From assembly GCA_963277665.1 (NCBI GenBank), contig OY728163.1, positions 1,903,344,644 to 1,903,408,643 on the forward strand: a DNA stretch of 64,000 nucleotides. The letters are read 5' to 3'. The stretch comes from Viscum album (lineage: Eukaryota; Streptophyta; Magnoliopsida; Santalales; Viscaceae). The notes beneath the pieces were generated by a model that did not search any database, had not been told where the DNA came from, and saw only the letters and a list, made by a program, of their open reading frames with translations. This document shows, one piece after another, positions 46,099-58,189 of the stretch. Every line of letters starts with the position of its first letter. Within the stretch, counting starts at the first letter, position 1. Made by a program: the position numbers and the translations under genes.

Positions 46099-48467
46099 TG
46101 TAACGCCCCGACCCTAATTATCTAGAGTCGGTGCATTATTACATAACATTGGCATGATCATGAGAAAGATCAAGTCTCGAAAGACCGATTAGTTTAGTAG
46201 CCTTGGAATAACTAGATACATCCATAAATTTTTACATTACATCATAAAAAAACATCTTGTCTTCATATCCCCTCATACTATCCCTGCAGGTCATTCATAA
46301 ATTACTTCTTCATAATCCTGGGAAAAATAAAACATTGAAAGGGGTGAGCTCGGATGCTCAGTAAGGATAACATTATAGCAGAAGCTTTCATAAATAAGCA
46401 TAAACACTTAAGGCAATTTATAACTAAAACAAAAGCCTTTTAAAATTGAACTTCAACATAGTATGGCAAAAGTAAAATGAAATAATGCCATTTACTTACT
46501 CACATGGATATTCTACTAGTCGAATGATCACATGCAATATCAATAACCACTTTCATAATGATGGAATGCATAATGCCAGACTATCATACCCACATAGCCA
46601 AGGCCTCGTGCCAAGACTACAAATAAGATTTTGCCAAGGCCTTGTCCCAAGACACTAGTTTGTCTCATGAGACCTACTGATGCATCGAGGAGCTATAGCG
46701 GGCTCCACCCGTCACTTATTAAGTCCAATGCATTCCTCATATGAATAGGTTTAAACATAAAATAAACATTCGTATTAAAACTAGCATACGAAATGTCAAT
46801 ACTTTAACCACAAACCATGAATGGTATAAAAATAGAACATCCACAGTCAAACATAACTCATTTGATACAATATGAAAGATTTTATTGTATCACATTAACC
46901 TAAATCATGAATAATGAAGGATGTTGACATAGATGAAAATAATCATCATAACTATTAGAGAGAAATATCCCCCTTTTCTTGAAAACTTTTAAAAGTCACA
47001 CTATTTGTCAAGAAGACATTCAAAAATAGATTTTTGAATCAAAGTGTCCCATACCACTTTGAAACTTTTAAATGGATTTTTAAATTTAAAACTTTAATGT
47101 CCATAAAAATAAATCCTTAAAACCATTTTTAAAATATGGACATTAATGAGCATGATTTAGAAGAATAATTCTTTAAAACATTTTAAAATGGTATTTTGGT
47201 TAGAGTTTCTAACCAAAAGAGAGACACTTGAATACAAATAATTGAGGTAATCAAAACATTGTAATATCATGAGAATAAAGGAATTCATGATATACTATGT
47301 CAAAGTACATTATATACACCACATAAAAGTGATTTGGTGTATATCATCAAAGAAGTCTCAATGGAATGTAAATTGAGATGAAATCTCTCATAAAGGTTGT
47401 ATCCTTAGGTTAAGGATAAATCAACGACATAATTATGTGTGACAAATATAAATACACTAAATATGATTGGATATTCAGTGTAAATCAATCAAAGGATATT
47501 CACACATATTCTTGTAAAAACAATACCAACGAATTGGATGTTTAACTCAACAAATGGAGAATGAGTTAAAATTACTCTTATCAAATTCATATCAATGAAT
47601 TGAGAATTATCAATGGAGTGATTATGTGTATCAAACTTATATCCACAGGAAGGGGAGTGGAAATTATGACATAATCAAATGAATAGTGATTCCACACATA
47701 ATCTTGGGGTAATATAATCAATGAAATATGCGTAAAGCCAAATGAGTGGAAATTGAAATCTCAAATTCCCTTATTGATTAGGTAACTTAAGAAACAAACA
47801 CCCATGAAAGAAAGATCATACCATGATGATGTAAATACCCATAAAATAAATTATATTACACAATGAATACAATCATGGGTAGTACACATACACCACATGC
47901 AATAATTAAGTGGTGATCAATGGAATTCTCACGGAATTAAAAGTGAGACAAGAAACCCCTTACCACGTTAATCAACTGAGTCGCATGGCCAAAAGTTAAT
48001 AACCACAAAATGATTTACATAATAACATGAATATAAAGTGAATCATGATAATATATATCAAATGGAAGTACACAATACACCACTTTCAATAATTTAGTAG
48101 CGAACAATGGAAATCTCACGAAATTGAAAGTGAGATAAGAGAATCCCTTACTTTGTACTTTTTCCTTGGTCGATGGTAGGTTTACCTCCTGTATAATGGT
48201 GAAATAATTGTTATTGAATAATACAAGAATCATTTACTTTAATATGATATCATATATGATCTTTTAACATTGATTTGTTAATAATATCTTAGTATTAACG
48301 CCGTTTCGGGTGTTAACTTACTCATTTTCTTTTATATGTTTTGTTACATAAGTCATGTTTGTTGTATCTTATTAATATCCAGAATGATATCAAGTCCTTA
48401 AACATCATTTTTAAATCATTAAATGATAATTATACTTTAATGGATACGATGGATAATGAATCTCATC

Positions 48468-48507
48468 GCGTTCGTGGAGACGGTAGTCCGTACGTACGCA
48501 CGAACGC
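48468..48507. repeat. Inverted repeat in 5' LTR of element B
   Basis: Identical to the inverted repeat at 41145-41184: GCGTTCGTG and CACGAACGC around a CCGTACGTACG-containing loop. Confidence 0.85.
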
Positions 48508-48761
48508 TACTTCCATTTAATTTTTTAATTTTTTATTTTAAAAGAATCGAATCCAAATGATACATAGGTATATTACTATTCCAGTATAATATAATATTTT
48601 ATATATGTTACTTAAGTTCATTAACACCATCCTTTATACGTTCCATGTGTGGTATGAACGAGTCATATCATTTTAAGGGGGCGGTATTCCGCACTTCCTC
48701 AAATGAAATTATCGTATGTATATACGACATGAAACGAATAATGATATGAAATAAAATGGAA

Positions 48762-48920
48762 TTACAGAAGCTTATATATAAAATATATATCATTAATATC
48801 ATATTTAATTACAGTGCCATCATAATTTCCACCATGAGAGGCGGTAAGATGTTTTTGAACAATCATCGTTTCGTGAGGCGTTAGTTTTCCATCCACAGAA
48901 ACATTATGTTCATCATCCAT
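48762..48920 (-). CDS. Possible 52-codon small ORF in the LTR leader of element B (5' LTR copy)
   Basis: Same frame as 41439-41597, starting 'MDDEHNVSVDG' and ending at TAA, with H to N and L to I changes. Its position downstream of the TATA box at 49244 would place it in the 5' leader of the element RNA. It may be meaningless. Confidence 0.2.
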   Translation of the reverse strand: MDDEHNVSVDGKLTPHETMIVQKHLTASHGGNYDGTVIKYDINDIYFIYKLL

Positions 48921-49243
48921 TAGATGGAGTTGTGTGTATGTGTAGTTTGAATACTTCTTATAACAACATCCTAGTATATTGAGGATACTGGTGTTGTTAC
49001 AAAAGAAGGGAAATAAAAAGATTTTGGGGGTTGAAGAAGCAAAATAAATGAAAATAATTTAAGAGAAATCGTTACCTTTAATTTAGGTAACTCACTTTGG
49101 TTGGAACCAAAGGACTTGTTGAAATGATTTCTGCCTAAGGGGAAGCTTCAAGGAGGAGGAGAGGGATGTGGGGAGATTAGGTGGGCAGAGTTTGGACGAG
49201 CCAAGTGGCTTGAGAGGTGTGAGGAAATGAGAAGGAGGAGTGC

Positions 49244-49253
49244 CCTTTTATAA
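49244..49253 (-). promoter_or_regulatory. TATA box in 5' LTR of element B
   Basis: CTTATAAAAGGGCA on the minus strand, identical to the box in the 3' LTR. This is the copy that would drive the element's own RNA. Confidence 0.7.
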
Positions 49254-50839
49254 GAGGGGTGAGGGGCACCTTTGGAAAAGCTAGAAATATTAATTTATAA
49301 TAAATTAATATTCGGTTTCCAATGGCTCCAAAGTTGACTATTCAAAGGTTGAGGTGGGTATAGGTCGAAAACAACTCATCCAATAGAATTTAGACAGGTT
49401 TGGGTACTTATATTAACCTTATCTTTAAGTATTAACTCTAAGTTAATTAGTTTCACTTTTACAATGTCTCTTTGTATTTTTATATAATATGGTTAATAAA
49501 CTTACTATATACATCCAAAAGACCCCCCAAGTGGTCCATTAATGATTAAACTATCATAATATAAGTCTCTTGGCCGAACCTTAGATTTTTAGGAATTTAA
49601 TATCAATTAATAATATAATATTTGTTTTAAGAACTCTTTTATGTCAATTTTGACACTATTCACTAGTTGATTTTTGTGAAACTCATAACAGATTGATTAC
49701 TTCAAAAAAAAGTCAAATAAATCAATCCTAATATATCATATTATCCTAGAAAATTTGTTTAATTCATTAAAAGTTTCATATTATAATTATTTGGGTATTT
49801 ATAATATCAATTATGTTAATTTTTTACTATTTTAGTAATTACTGCATCATCATTGTGTCATAAATAAAATAACTTATTTAATGTCAAAAAATTATAAATA
49901 AAATATAATTATGTAGGAAATCTTTTTATCTTTCTAATGAATATTTATAATCTAAAAACCAGCATATATAACCCTATGTAACAATTGTTTTTCTAAAAGA
50001 TATATGCTTGTGTCATTTTGTATTCATTTTAACTTAATTAATATAAAGTGTCATTATCACTTACAAGTGGATCCATGGGGTCCCAAAATTGACCCAAAGA
50101 TGCCCATGGTCGACCATGTATCAACCAATAGGGTTAAGACACATTTTAGGGTAATTTAGTATTATTATAATATTATTTTTTTTAACCCTTATTTACCGGA
50201 TTTACCCTTAACCATGGTAAATAAAATATTTACCGCAGTAATTATTCAAAATGTCTAAAAATAAAAGTTACCTATTTACACAATTTGGACATCCTGATTC
50301 CAAATATGGAATCCATTTTTCTAAATTCAAAACACAGAAGTGGCAGAAATTAATTTAAAATTAATTCCCGCTGTCAAAACAAAAATCGTGTTTTTAAGAG
50401 ATAATAACTATCAAAAGATTGACACTTGTTTATGTTCGGTTTAATTGTAAAATTATGTCCAATGACCAACATTATATTAAATGGTAAAAATATATTCTAA
50501 ATATACTTTTAAACCACTCAAATTCACAATTTATCACTATTAATTATTTTGATTAAAAAAGTTGTTTTTAATTAAAATTTAGTAATTTTCACTATTCATC
50601 AAAATATGAAAGTTATCCGAAAAGTACCAAAATTTCACCTTAGGCTAAATTCGATATTCCGAATCCAAAAATGAAGTCCATTTTGAAATATAAAATATAT
50701 ATAATTTCAAAAATTAGGTATTACTATTCATAACGGCTAGTTTGATTGGTTGTGGTGTGTTAAAATCTCGAAGTTGCGTACAATGCACGTCATTGCATTA
50801 TTCGAAAGGAAACATACCGAGGAAGCTTGGGGTGTTACA

Positions 50840-50844
50840 TCACT
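50840..50844. repeat. Target-site duplication of element B, right (TCACT)
   Basis: Exact copy of 38769-38773 directly after GTGTTACA. Confidence 0.92.
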
Positions 50845-51760
50845 CTTCTTGGAATGTAGAAAAAACAATATCAGGTGTCATCATTGTCAGGTATTGTAAA
50901 CTCCGACTAATTTACATGTATACTCTTATATTAACTACCTTCCCATTATCATCTTTAGATAATTTCATCTGGGATTCAACTGGAGTTTTAATCTACTTAG
51001 TATTTTCCATTCCAAATCTTCTCATAACCTCCTTGTTATATTTGGATTGAGAAATGAATTTTCCATTACTTCCTTGTGTCACCTACAAACCAAGTAAAAA
51101 TGTTAGTTTCCCAATCAATTACATTTCAAACTCATTTTTTCATGAATTCGGAAAACTGTCTGCACTGTGTTTCATCTGATCCACCAAATATTATGTCATC
51201 TACATAAACCAGCACCATCATCCTTTGATTACCATCGTTGTTGATATAGATATTGTAATCAACTCCCCCATGCTGGAAACCAAGCTTCTTCAAATACTGA
51301 TCAAGCCTTGAGTATCATGCTCTTGGTGCATGTTTCATCCCATATAAAGCCTTCTTTAGCTGACAAACCCTGTTTTCATCATGATGAATAAGAAAACCAT
51401 AAGGATTCTCGATATACACTTATTCCTCTAGAAACCCATTTAAGAATTACGATTTGACATCCATCTGAAACACTTTTATCGTCTGTTGCACTGTTATGGA
51501 TAGATATAATCTGATTTTCTCCAGCCTTGAAACTGGTGCTAATGTCTCATCAACATATATTCCCTTTATTTGGGTGTATTTTTTCTACACTATTCGTGAA
51601 TTGTTTCGAATAACTATTCCATATTCATTCATCTTGTTCTGAAAGACCCATTTAGTCTCGATGACATTCATATCTACTGGCCTTGAAACAATCTCCCACG
51701 TCTGATACTTCTCAATCTAATCTAGTTCTTCATTCATATGATGAACCTAGTTTTCATATT
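50845..51760 (-). pseudogene. Copia C reverse transcriptase relic
   Basis: Read leftwards, the frames give 'VYIENPYGFLIHHDENRVCQ', 'LKKALYGMKHAPRA', 'KLGFQHGGVDYNIYI', and the catalytic motif 'VLVYVDDIIFGGSDE' at about 51180-51215 (YVDD codons 51195-51206). These are clear matches to the RVT_2 domain of copia Pol ('LKKALYGLKQAPRAWY', 'YVDDIIFGST'). The N-terminal third ('MDVKSAFLNG' block) is damaged but present near 51430-51470. The family makes element cDNA. Element B was inserted just after this domain, and several stops are present as well. Confidence 0.9.
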
Positions 51761-52150
51761 CACCTGAACAAGAAAAACACTTAGGCTCTATCTGAGATAG
51801 GAAACATTTGTGCTACATAGATTTCATTCTTCTTTTCTGAACTAGAGCTGACTGATCACCGATGATATTCTGCCTGTAAATTTCAGCTCGACGTCATTCC
51901 TTCTTTTATTATACGGATTTTACTTCCTCATGCTCATCATCGGTATCTTCTTCTGAATTAGCATCTACCACTTCTTCTCCCTCATAATTTCTTTCCTTAT
52001 CATCACTTTCATCAAGAAATTGTTCACTACACTATTGAATGCTCTCCTCATTCTCCACTATAGTGACATCATTGCTCTCAACTACTTTTCCCAGACTTTT
52101 GTTAATGCATTTGTTTGCTTTTCTTTTTCTTGATTAGCCAAGGAATATTC
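51761..52150. other. Copia C spacer between integrase and reverse transcriptase
   Basis: About 390 bases, acidic and low-complexity when read on the minus strand, as is usual for the hinge between integrase and reverse transcriptase in copia Pol. No separate gene is seen. Confidence 0.5.
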
Positions 52151-53082
52151 CCTCATCTCTACATGACTCAAATTTTCTATGGTTTTTTTGAGTATAAAGA
52201 ACTTACTTCCAAAGATTCAAAAGTACTTCACCATTGGATTCTTCTCGTACCACATCTCATATGGAGTTCTTCCTTCCTTCAGACACAACAGATCTCTATT
52301 AGAAATATAGACCGTTGTCAGCACTACTTCCTTCCAAAATTTCTCTGGTAGGTCTTTTTCTATAAGCATCATTCTGGACATGTTTTTTATGATCTGATTT
52401 CTCATTTAAACCACTCCATTATATTGGGGAGTTCATACTAAATAAACTTTATGCATTATCCCGTGTTTCTCGAGATATTATTCCACCTGACTATTTTTGA
52501 ATTCTGTACCATTTTCAGAACGGAAATTCAGAATTTTCTGCCCAAGAAACCTTTCAGATTCCCTCCGATATTGTTTTAGGAAACTGAACACATTGTACTT
52601 ATGGGCAATGAAAAATACCCATGCCATTATACTATAGTCATCAATGAAAAAATGTAATACCTTTTTCCATTAATGGATCTTGTTGAAATAGGTCCAAATA
52701 CATCAGCATGCACCAATTCATACACTCTTGTTGACTTATTTTCCTTCACTTTGTGGGTCTTCTTGATGATACTGCCTTGCTGACAGGAATCACACATACT
52801 TGTATGATCATGTGATAGCTTAGGGAGGTCTCTTGCTACTTCACAATTTACAAAATCTTCTAGATATGGTTGATATAGATGACCAAGTAATTTATTCCAC
52901 AATTTGTTTTCTTCCTCTCTAGATAAAAGGCACATATCTTCTTCTCCCCTTACAAGGTAGAGATTTCCCTTTGTTCTTTTTCCTGGTTGTATCATTGTAC
53001 CATCTCTTCCCTTGAAGAAATATGTCTTCTTGGTAAACCGTATAAAATGCCCTGAGTCACACAGTTGACTGACACTGAGCAA
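52151..53082 (-). pseudogene. Copia C pre-integrase and integrase relic
   Basis: The open stretch 53082-52627 begins 'MLSVSQLCDSGHFIRF', the family block 'LLSISQLCDxGYxVxF'. It contains 'LWNKLLGHLYQPYLEDF' and 'CDSCQQGSIIKKTHK', which are the H-x-H ... C-x2-C zinc site with one histidine changed. It reaches the catalytic core at 'LVHADVFGPISTRSINGKRY', where the first catalytic aspartate is kept. A second stretch, 52405-52217, reads 'MLIEKDLPEKFWKEVVLTTV' and 'GRTPYEMWYEKNP', the end of the core ('LPxxFWAEAVxTAxY', 'TPYExW'). Stops break the middle of the core. Integrase would insert element DNA. Confidence 0.88.
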
Positions 53083-53369
53083 ATTGTGATTGAGACTTCT
53101 ACAACCAAAACATCAGCATGTCTTATCTCTTTGCCCCCAAACCTGGCCTTTCCCAGTCCAATTATCTTTAGGATTTCATCATTTCCAAAATTGAGAACTC
53201 TTTCATTGTCATATTTTATGCTTATAACCATATCATTATTGCTTGTCATGTGAGACATACAACCACTATCAAGGGTCCACACACCAGAACAGTCTGATGC
53301 TTTACGTTCAATTTCAACAACCACTGCCTTCTCTTCTCTCTTTTTCTTGGTCCATACTTTTTTCTTCAC
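53083..53369 (-). pseudogene. Copia C protease
   Basis: The open frame 53369-52992 holds 'GVWTLDSGCMSHMTSN', with the D-S-G active site at codons 34-36 (about 53262-53270). This is the standard copia aspartic protease motif ('WxLDSGCSxHMT'). It continues with 'VLNFGNDEILKIIGLGKARF', matching 'VxFGDGxxxxIxGxGxI'. The protease would mature the Gag-Pol polyprotein. The frame runs out of phase with the following pre-integrase block near 53080, so a frameshift separates them. Confidence 0.85.
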
Positions 53370-55412
53370 ACTCGTTATAGATTGAGATGTCAGATATTTC
53401 TCAGAGTATGATGGACCGGCTTCATCTCATAAAGATGAAAATATATTTTTCATCTTTAACTCACCTGTTGGTTCATTGATCTTCTACTTCTGAACATCTT
53501 GATTATCCTTTGGTACATTCCTCTGTATGGTCAATGTACAGTATCTAGCAATGTGCCCAAATCCATTTCCCCAAAACATTGTCCGTTGAAATATGTTTTC
53601 GAGAATTGTTCTCAGTTTGGCTTCCACCTTTATTATTGTGCCCTTCGATACCTTCTAGCTATATAACACGTTTTTTATGAGTGTCCCATCTTTCCATAGT
53701 AATAACACCTGATGAAAGGCACATTTCTACGTTTCATTTATATAATGCTAGTATTTCCTTTATTTCCTTGAATTTTTTTATTCTTCTTTGTACCCTCATC
53801 AATTTTCATTCTTAGAACGTTTACTTTTGGTTTGATTTAAACCTGGACTGCTTTCTATTTATAATCAAGCCCCAGATCATCCTTAACATCTGAGCTTGAT
53901 TGCTGCTTATTTATTACTAAACTATTAGGCTCATCTTTCATCTTTTCAGTCTCTTGAATGATCTAATTTCCCGATAACTTGATGTGAATCGAAAGTTTTT
54001 TTTGATCCTTAACCATTTTTCAAAGAACAACAACATCTCCTTCATGTTCATCAATACGCATGATTTTATATTTTATTGTGTTATTCAAGTCATCGATCTC
54101 CCTTTTTTGTTCTTCAATCTTGATTTCATACTCACTAACTGATTCTAAGTCCTCTGGTGTTGATGATTTTATTTTTTCAATTTCTTCAATCAACTCAGAC
54201 TTCTCTTCTTCTTTTTCCAACATATAATGTTTGGCATCATGAAAAACATTGTTGGATTTCATTATTTTATCTCTCCAAACATCTATCTCTTCAAGAGAAG
54301 CTTCTAACTCATCTTTCATATCAACACTTCCTTCAACATCTTCTTCTTCATCAATGTCGGTTTCTTAATTTTTATGAGTACTATCGACAACTGCCACCAT
54401 AGTATTTTCTCCATGATATTTTCAGTTCCCTATCTCTTCAACCTCTTCAACCTCAGACTCATCCAAACTATCACATTCTTGTGAAAGGTGATTCTTCTTC
54501 TTATAGAAATTTTTCTTGAACTGGTTCATTCCTTTCCCATAAGCTATAGACTTCTTCTTGGTAATTTTGACTTCATCATCCTCATCATATTTTTGGAACT
54601 TTTTGAGACACCTTGTGGTAAGATTACCAACCATTCCACATAAAAAACAAGCTAGTGGAAGTTTACCCTTGAACTTTAATTTACCTCATTGAAAATTTGA
54701 AGAAAGAAATGGCATCACCTCATTTGTATCTTCATCCTCCTGAGAATCATGAATGGTGAGATTCTTCCGGGCCTTTAATACAACCTCCTTAGATTTCCCC
54801 TTTTCCATAACCTTGTTATCATCATTCCTCATTTCATATGCAGCCAAGGTACTATGCACATTGTCCAGTGTTAGCTTTTTCAGATCTTTATCTTCCAGTA
54901 CTAAGACTTTTGGATTGAAAAGAGGTGGAAGTTTCCTTAATATGCACTTTACTATCTTAATGTCTTCAATGACTTCACCAAGACCTCACATATCTATCAC
55001 AACAAAATTTACCCTGTCAAATAATGCATAAACAGTCTCATTTGGGTTTATTTTCAAATCTTCATACATGTTCCACAGAACTTGTAGATTTTCCTCTATA
55101 ACCATTGTAGCTCCTTCATATATATTAAATAGCTTTTCCCACATGTCGTGTGATGTTTTTCATGACATCACCATTTTATAGATAGCATTGGATAGGGATC
55201 CCCAAAAGCATTAATTCCCTTGGCATCATCATCAAGTTCTCTATGCTCAACTTCCAATAATGCACCACTATTAATATCGGCTATTATTCCATGCATTGCA
55301 GTTGTGAACACATCCATTCCCAAATATCGGAAGTAGTGTGGCATCTAATTCTTCCATAGCTGAAAATAATTCCCGTCAAATATTGGAGTTATTTTGTGAT
55401 TAGTGACCTCCA
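53370..55412 (-). pseudogene. Copia C gag with two zinc knuckles and an acidic coiled-coil region
   Basis: The likely start is the ATG at 55412, giving 'MEVTNHKITPIFDGNYFQLW', the common opening of copia UBN2-type Gag. After stops, 'CFLCGMVGNLTTRC' near 54640-54600 is a zinc knuckle with its histidine replaced by asparagine. Two open stretches, 54634-54422 and 54319-54020, are rich in E, D and K ('LDESEVEEVEEI', 'MLEKEEEKSELIEEIEKI') and should form a coiled coil. A second knuckle, 'CYYYGKMGHS.KTC', lies near 53660-53710. Two knuckles around a coiled coil resemble Sire-type elements. Gag forms the particle and binds RNA; stops make this copy inactive. Confidence 0.75.
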
Positions 55413-55441
55413 TTTGAGAGATAAATACTCATATCAACCAT

Positions 55442-55457
55442 TTTCTCTGATACCAAT
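55442..55457 (-). other. tRNA-Met primer binding site of copia C
   Basis: The minus strand reads ATTGGTATCAGAGAAA directly after the 5' LTR end at 55458. Confidence 0.92.
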
Positions 55458-56049
55458 TGATAGGTCCACAAGGATAGATACCCTGAGTGGGGGGGGGGGG
55501 GGTGAATCACGGTATGATAAATTAAAACAACTGCACCTTTTGATCTTGTTTTGTTGTTAGACCAATCCCTCTTCCCTCTCTACTTCCCATTACAGAATAT
55601 GAATGAATCTTAAAGAATTCACAGGACACAATAATTTTATTTTCTTCACCCTAATTGTTCTACAACCAAGTATCATACATCGGCAATGTTCTAATTTACC
55701 AAATCCACTATAAGATCAGTACTGTTTACAAGTTTGAAGTGGGCTCACTATCCATCCTGGTTTACAACCAATCAAAATTTTAAAGCTCACTACTCCCACA
55801 ACAGAAGAGAGCTCACTGTTACTTCAAAAGTTCCACTCACAGTTTAAAGACTTGTAGGTCCTTTCATTATCTCTAATGAATGTATCCTTCACTGTGTGTA
55901 TATGCTCTTTTGAAGTCCAATTTTCATCCACTGATGAATACCCCTTTACCGTCGGTGTACTGGGCATCTTCCAACCTTGACTCAACCCTAGGGTGACTTG
56001 TGGGACCCTTTAACTAGTTTAAAGCCTCTACCTTTGTGGCATAAAAACT

Positions 56050-56560
56050 CACTTGCATGTCAATTTTATACTTGGGCACCACATCTTGCATGCCACTACT
56101 TGTGCACCACTGGTTGCACGCCACTGCTTGTGAACCACTGATTTTGTGCCACTCCTTGCATGCCAATCTACTTGCATGCCAAACTACTTGCACAATCAGA
56201 GCTTGGATTTTCTCTAAGTGTTGAGCTTCATCCCAAATGAGGATGGGCATCCCTCTATTTATAGGCATTTTTGGGACCATGTGTGAGAGTTGCACCACTC
56301 ACCTTGCGCACCAATTCGTGAGTTGCATGCCACTCTGTAACTTGATCACCCTTATTGACTTGCACGCCCATTGCTGACATGCGCACCAAATGATAACTTG
56401 CATGCTTCTTTCTTTCATTTTTCATATTTTGGGGTGATGAAAATTAAAATATGACTTGTGAACCCCTTCTTCACTTGCGTACCAATTATTCACTTGTGCA
56501 CCCCTTTATGACTTGTGTGCCATACTTGGGCACCAATTATTCAATTGCGTGCCTCTTTAT
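56050..56560 (-). repeat. Array of ~14-bp ACTTGCGCGCCACT-like motifs, 5' LTR of copia C
   Basis: As in the other LTR: variants such as ACTTGCATGTCAAT, TCTTGCATGCCACT, ACTTGTGCACCACT, GTTGCACGCCACT and ACTTGCGTACCAAT recur on the plus strand. Copies lie on both sides of the TATA box, so the array spans U3 and the transcribed leader. Confidence 0.8.
56253..56264 (-). promoter_or_regulatory. TATA box in 5' LTR of copia C
   Basis: CCTATAAATAGAGGG on the minus strand is a strong plant TATA box. It is kept in the 3' LTR as CTATAAATATAGGG near 37219-37230. Confidence 0.75.
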
Positions 56561-56691
56561 TTCCTTTGTCCTATTTTGATGTTTGATTTTGAAACATTCC
56601 TTGGTGCACAAAATTCCAATCTTTCACCTTGTCAACAAACACAATCACCTACTAATGCTTCAATGATACCTTGAGAGATTTTTTCCCAACA

Positions 56692-56696
56692 TTTAT
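56692..56696. repeat. Target-site duplication of copia C, right (TTTAT)
   Basis: Exact copy of 36465-36469, directly outside the TG...CA ends of copia C. Confidence 0.85.
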
Positions 56697-57530
56697 CTTT
56701 TGAAAAATACAATGCAATTGGTGTTGGAGCTGATAAAATCACGTCCATATTGGAGGAAATGACCCTAGTTATGACAATTAACCTTTCTTATATGAAGCAA
56801 CATATTATTCCATAGCATAACACATCTATGTAGGACCAACTTATGAAAATGAATCTTCTATCCTTTAATGTGACGACTAATCCATGGGTATTTGAGTATT
56901 GGATTAAGTCTCTTGAAAATATATTCATTGTTTTGTGAGGTAATTAAAGGGGAATGGTTATTCTGGATGTCTATTGTTTAAAGGGTGATTATGATCAATT
57001 TTATTCATTGATTTAGAATACTAAAAAAGATAATTAAATACTAAGTATAGAATGGATAAATTTTAAAGGTATATTCTTCATGAAATATTCTCCTTGAGAG
57101 AAACAATCCAAAATTGAGATAATGTTATTAAAATTAAAGTAGAAGGAAGAGGAAATTGTTACTAACTATGATGATAGTTTCACAAGATTATCAGGTCATA
57201 TAATAAACTACAAAAATAATATAGAATGAAATATTGAGAATTTCGTTTATGCTATTAAGCCTAACCTTCTATGGGATTTCATCTCCCAAAGGTTTTCATC
57301 GTATAATGATATAATATCATATTACATCAAGAAAGAGAAATAAATTTTTAAGTCTTATATCTTCAAAAGTAATCAAGAAAATAATTGGCTAGGTGGGAAG
57401 TAATAAAAAATAAAAACATTGAATAAGAAGAAAATAATAATGGGATTTTTATAATGTGATAATTTTGGAAATAGATGTCCTATTAAATTATTAAATAGAA
57501 TGGTTCTTTTTCATAGGAGGGGGGATAAGG
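56697..57530 (+). pseudogene. Gypsy D gag relic
   Basis: Near 56890-56930 the reading 'FEYWIKSLENIFIVL' matches the 'AExWLxxMExxF' opening of the Retrotrans_gag domain. Near 57445-57490 a stretch reading 'CDNFGNRCPIK' is what is left of a zinc knuckle ('CYNCxxFGHxxxxCP') with its first cysteine and histidine lost. Frames are broken throughout. The 5' end of gag was cut off by copia C at 56697; its leader lies before 36465. Confidence 0.6.
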
Positions 57531-58060
57531 TATATCTAGATAATTAATGGATGTGAAAGAAATTAACCACTACTATCTAATTAGTAACTATAGGGATATG
57601 GTGAATTATTCAAACCAAAGACCTGAGGTTTAGGGGAACCTAACATGGAATAGGATAAGGGAGAAAACCGAGCTTATCAGAATACTATAGCTGAAGTTGA
57701 AGTTCGTAAAGTCATGTTGGTAAGTACATTGATTTAAAACTCTAATTTACCTGATGATTTATTTTTTTCTAGATCTTTTAACTCTTTTATATCTTCCATT
57801 TTTCCATGAACATTAAATAATTATCCATTATCTAAAAGAGAAAACTATTAATTAATACTTCTATTATAAATATTATTGAAACATGGATAAGTTATTCAGA
57901 CCCCATTATGATGAGAAAAGATACACTATTTTCAAGCTTTGTTATTAAACCTATGGATGACTTTGATATAATCCTTTGAATGGATTGGCTATCAATTTTT
58001 AATGTGAAAATTTATTTCCAAGAGAAGGAGATTATAATTCAAGAAAGAGGTGTATAATCA
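57531..58060 (+). pseudogene. Gypsy D protease region relic
   Basis: The end of the protease is seen near 57958-58040 as 'DFDIILGMDWLSIFNVKI', matching 'YDVILGMDWLxxxxAxI' of plant gypsy elements. The D-T/S-G active site upstream could not be read because of decay. An aspartic protease would process Gag-Pol. Confidence 0.7.
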
Positions 58061-58189
58061 ATATCAAAATAGTGAAAAATTCATTATTTGAATCATGTTA
58101 AGATTCACCTCTATTATATCTTCTTAATGAAATTTTTTGGAGAAGAATATTAGATAAAACCTATGGGTAGAAAATATAACCTTTTACTA

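Larger units (their letters stand above)
38774..50839 (-). mobile_element. Element B: young pol-less LTR element with 4741-bp LTRs
   Basis: The element is 12066 bp, starts TGTAACGCCCCG and ends GGGTGTTACA on the plus strand, with TCACT duplicated on both sides. Both LTRs are 4741 bp and differ by roughly one or two bases per hundred by eye. Orientation is minus: the primer site TTGGTATCAGAAG is at 46083-46098 and the polypurine tract at 43515-43529. The 2584-bp interior has one open frame, the zinc-knuckle part of Gag, and a SINE-like unit; protease, reverse transcriptase and integrase are absent. It must have been mobilised by another gypsy-type element. It is the most recent insertion in the window. 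Confidence 0.95.
46099..50839 (-). repeat. 5' LTR of element B
   Basis: It has the same length as the other LTR (4741 bp) and is almost identical. Small differences are seen near 46244 (two A fewer), 46569 (G for A), 46670-46680 (GACCTACTGATG for TACCTACCATTG), and 48688 (CGGTATTCCG for CGGTAGTCCG). The open frame at 48015-48233 is repeated in the other LTR (40692-40910) but has no known motif and lies in non-coding LTR. Confidence 0.95.
36470..56691 (-). mobile_element. Copia C: Ty1-copia element on the minus strand, interrupted by element B
   Basis: The LTRs 36470-37661 (1192 bp) and 55458-56691 (1234 bp) start TGTTGG and end ATCA/AACA on the minus strand, with TTTAT duplicated outside. 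The primer site ATTGGTATCAGAG (55457 leftwards) and the polypurine tract CCAAAGGGGGAGAT (37662-37675) are clear. Gag, protease, integrase, reverse transcriptase and RNase H follow in that order on the minus strand. Without element B and one duplication the element is about 8.15 kb. The two zinc knuckles, separated by an acidic coiled-coil part, and the polypurine context resemble the Sire lineage, which I offer only as likely. Confidence 0.92.
55458..56691 (-). repeat. 5' LTR of copia C
   Basis: 1234 bp, homologous to 36470-37661 over its length. It carries a run of about 14 G on the plus strand at about 55488-55502, in the place where the other copy has GAGGTGAG. The TATA box CTATAAATAGAGGG is at 56253-56264 on the minus strand. 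Confidence 0.92.

Noticed and set aside
54157..55031. Plus-strand frames of 81 and 92 codons
   Set aside because: They are shadows antisense to the copia C gag and coiled-coil region.
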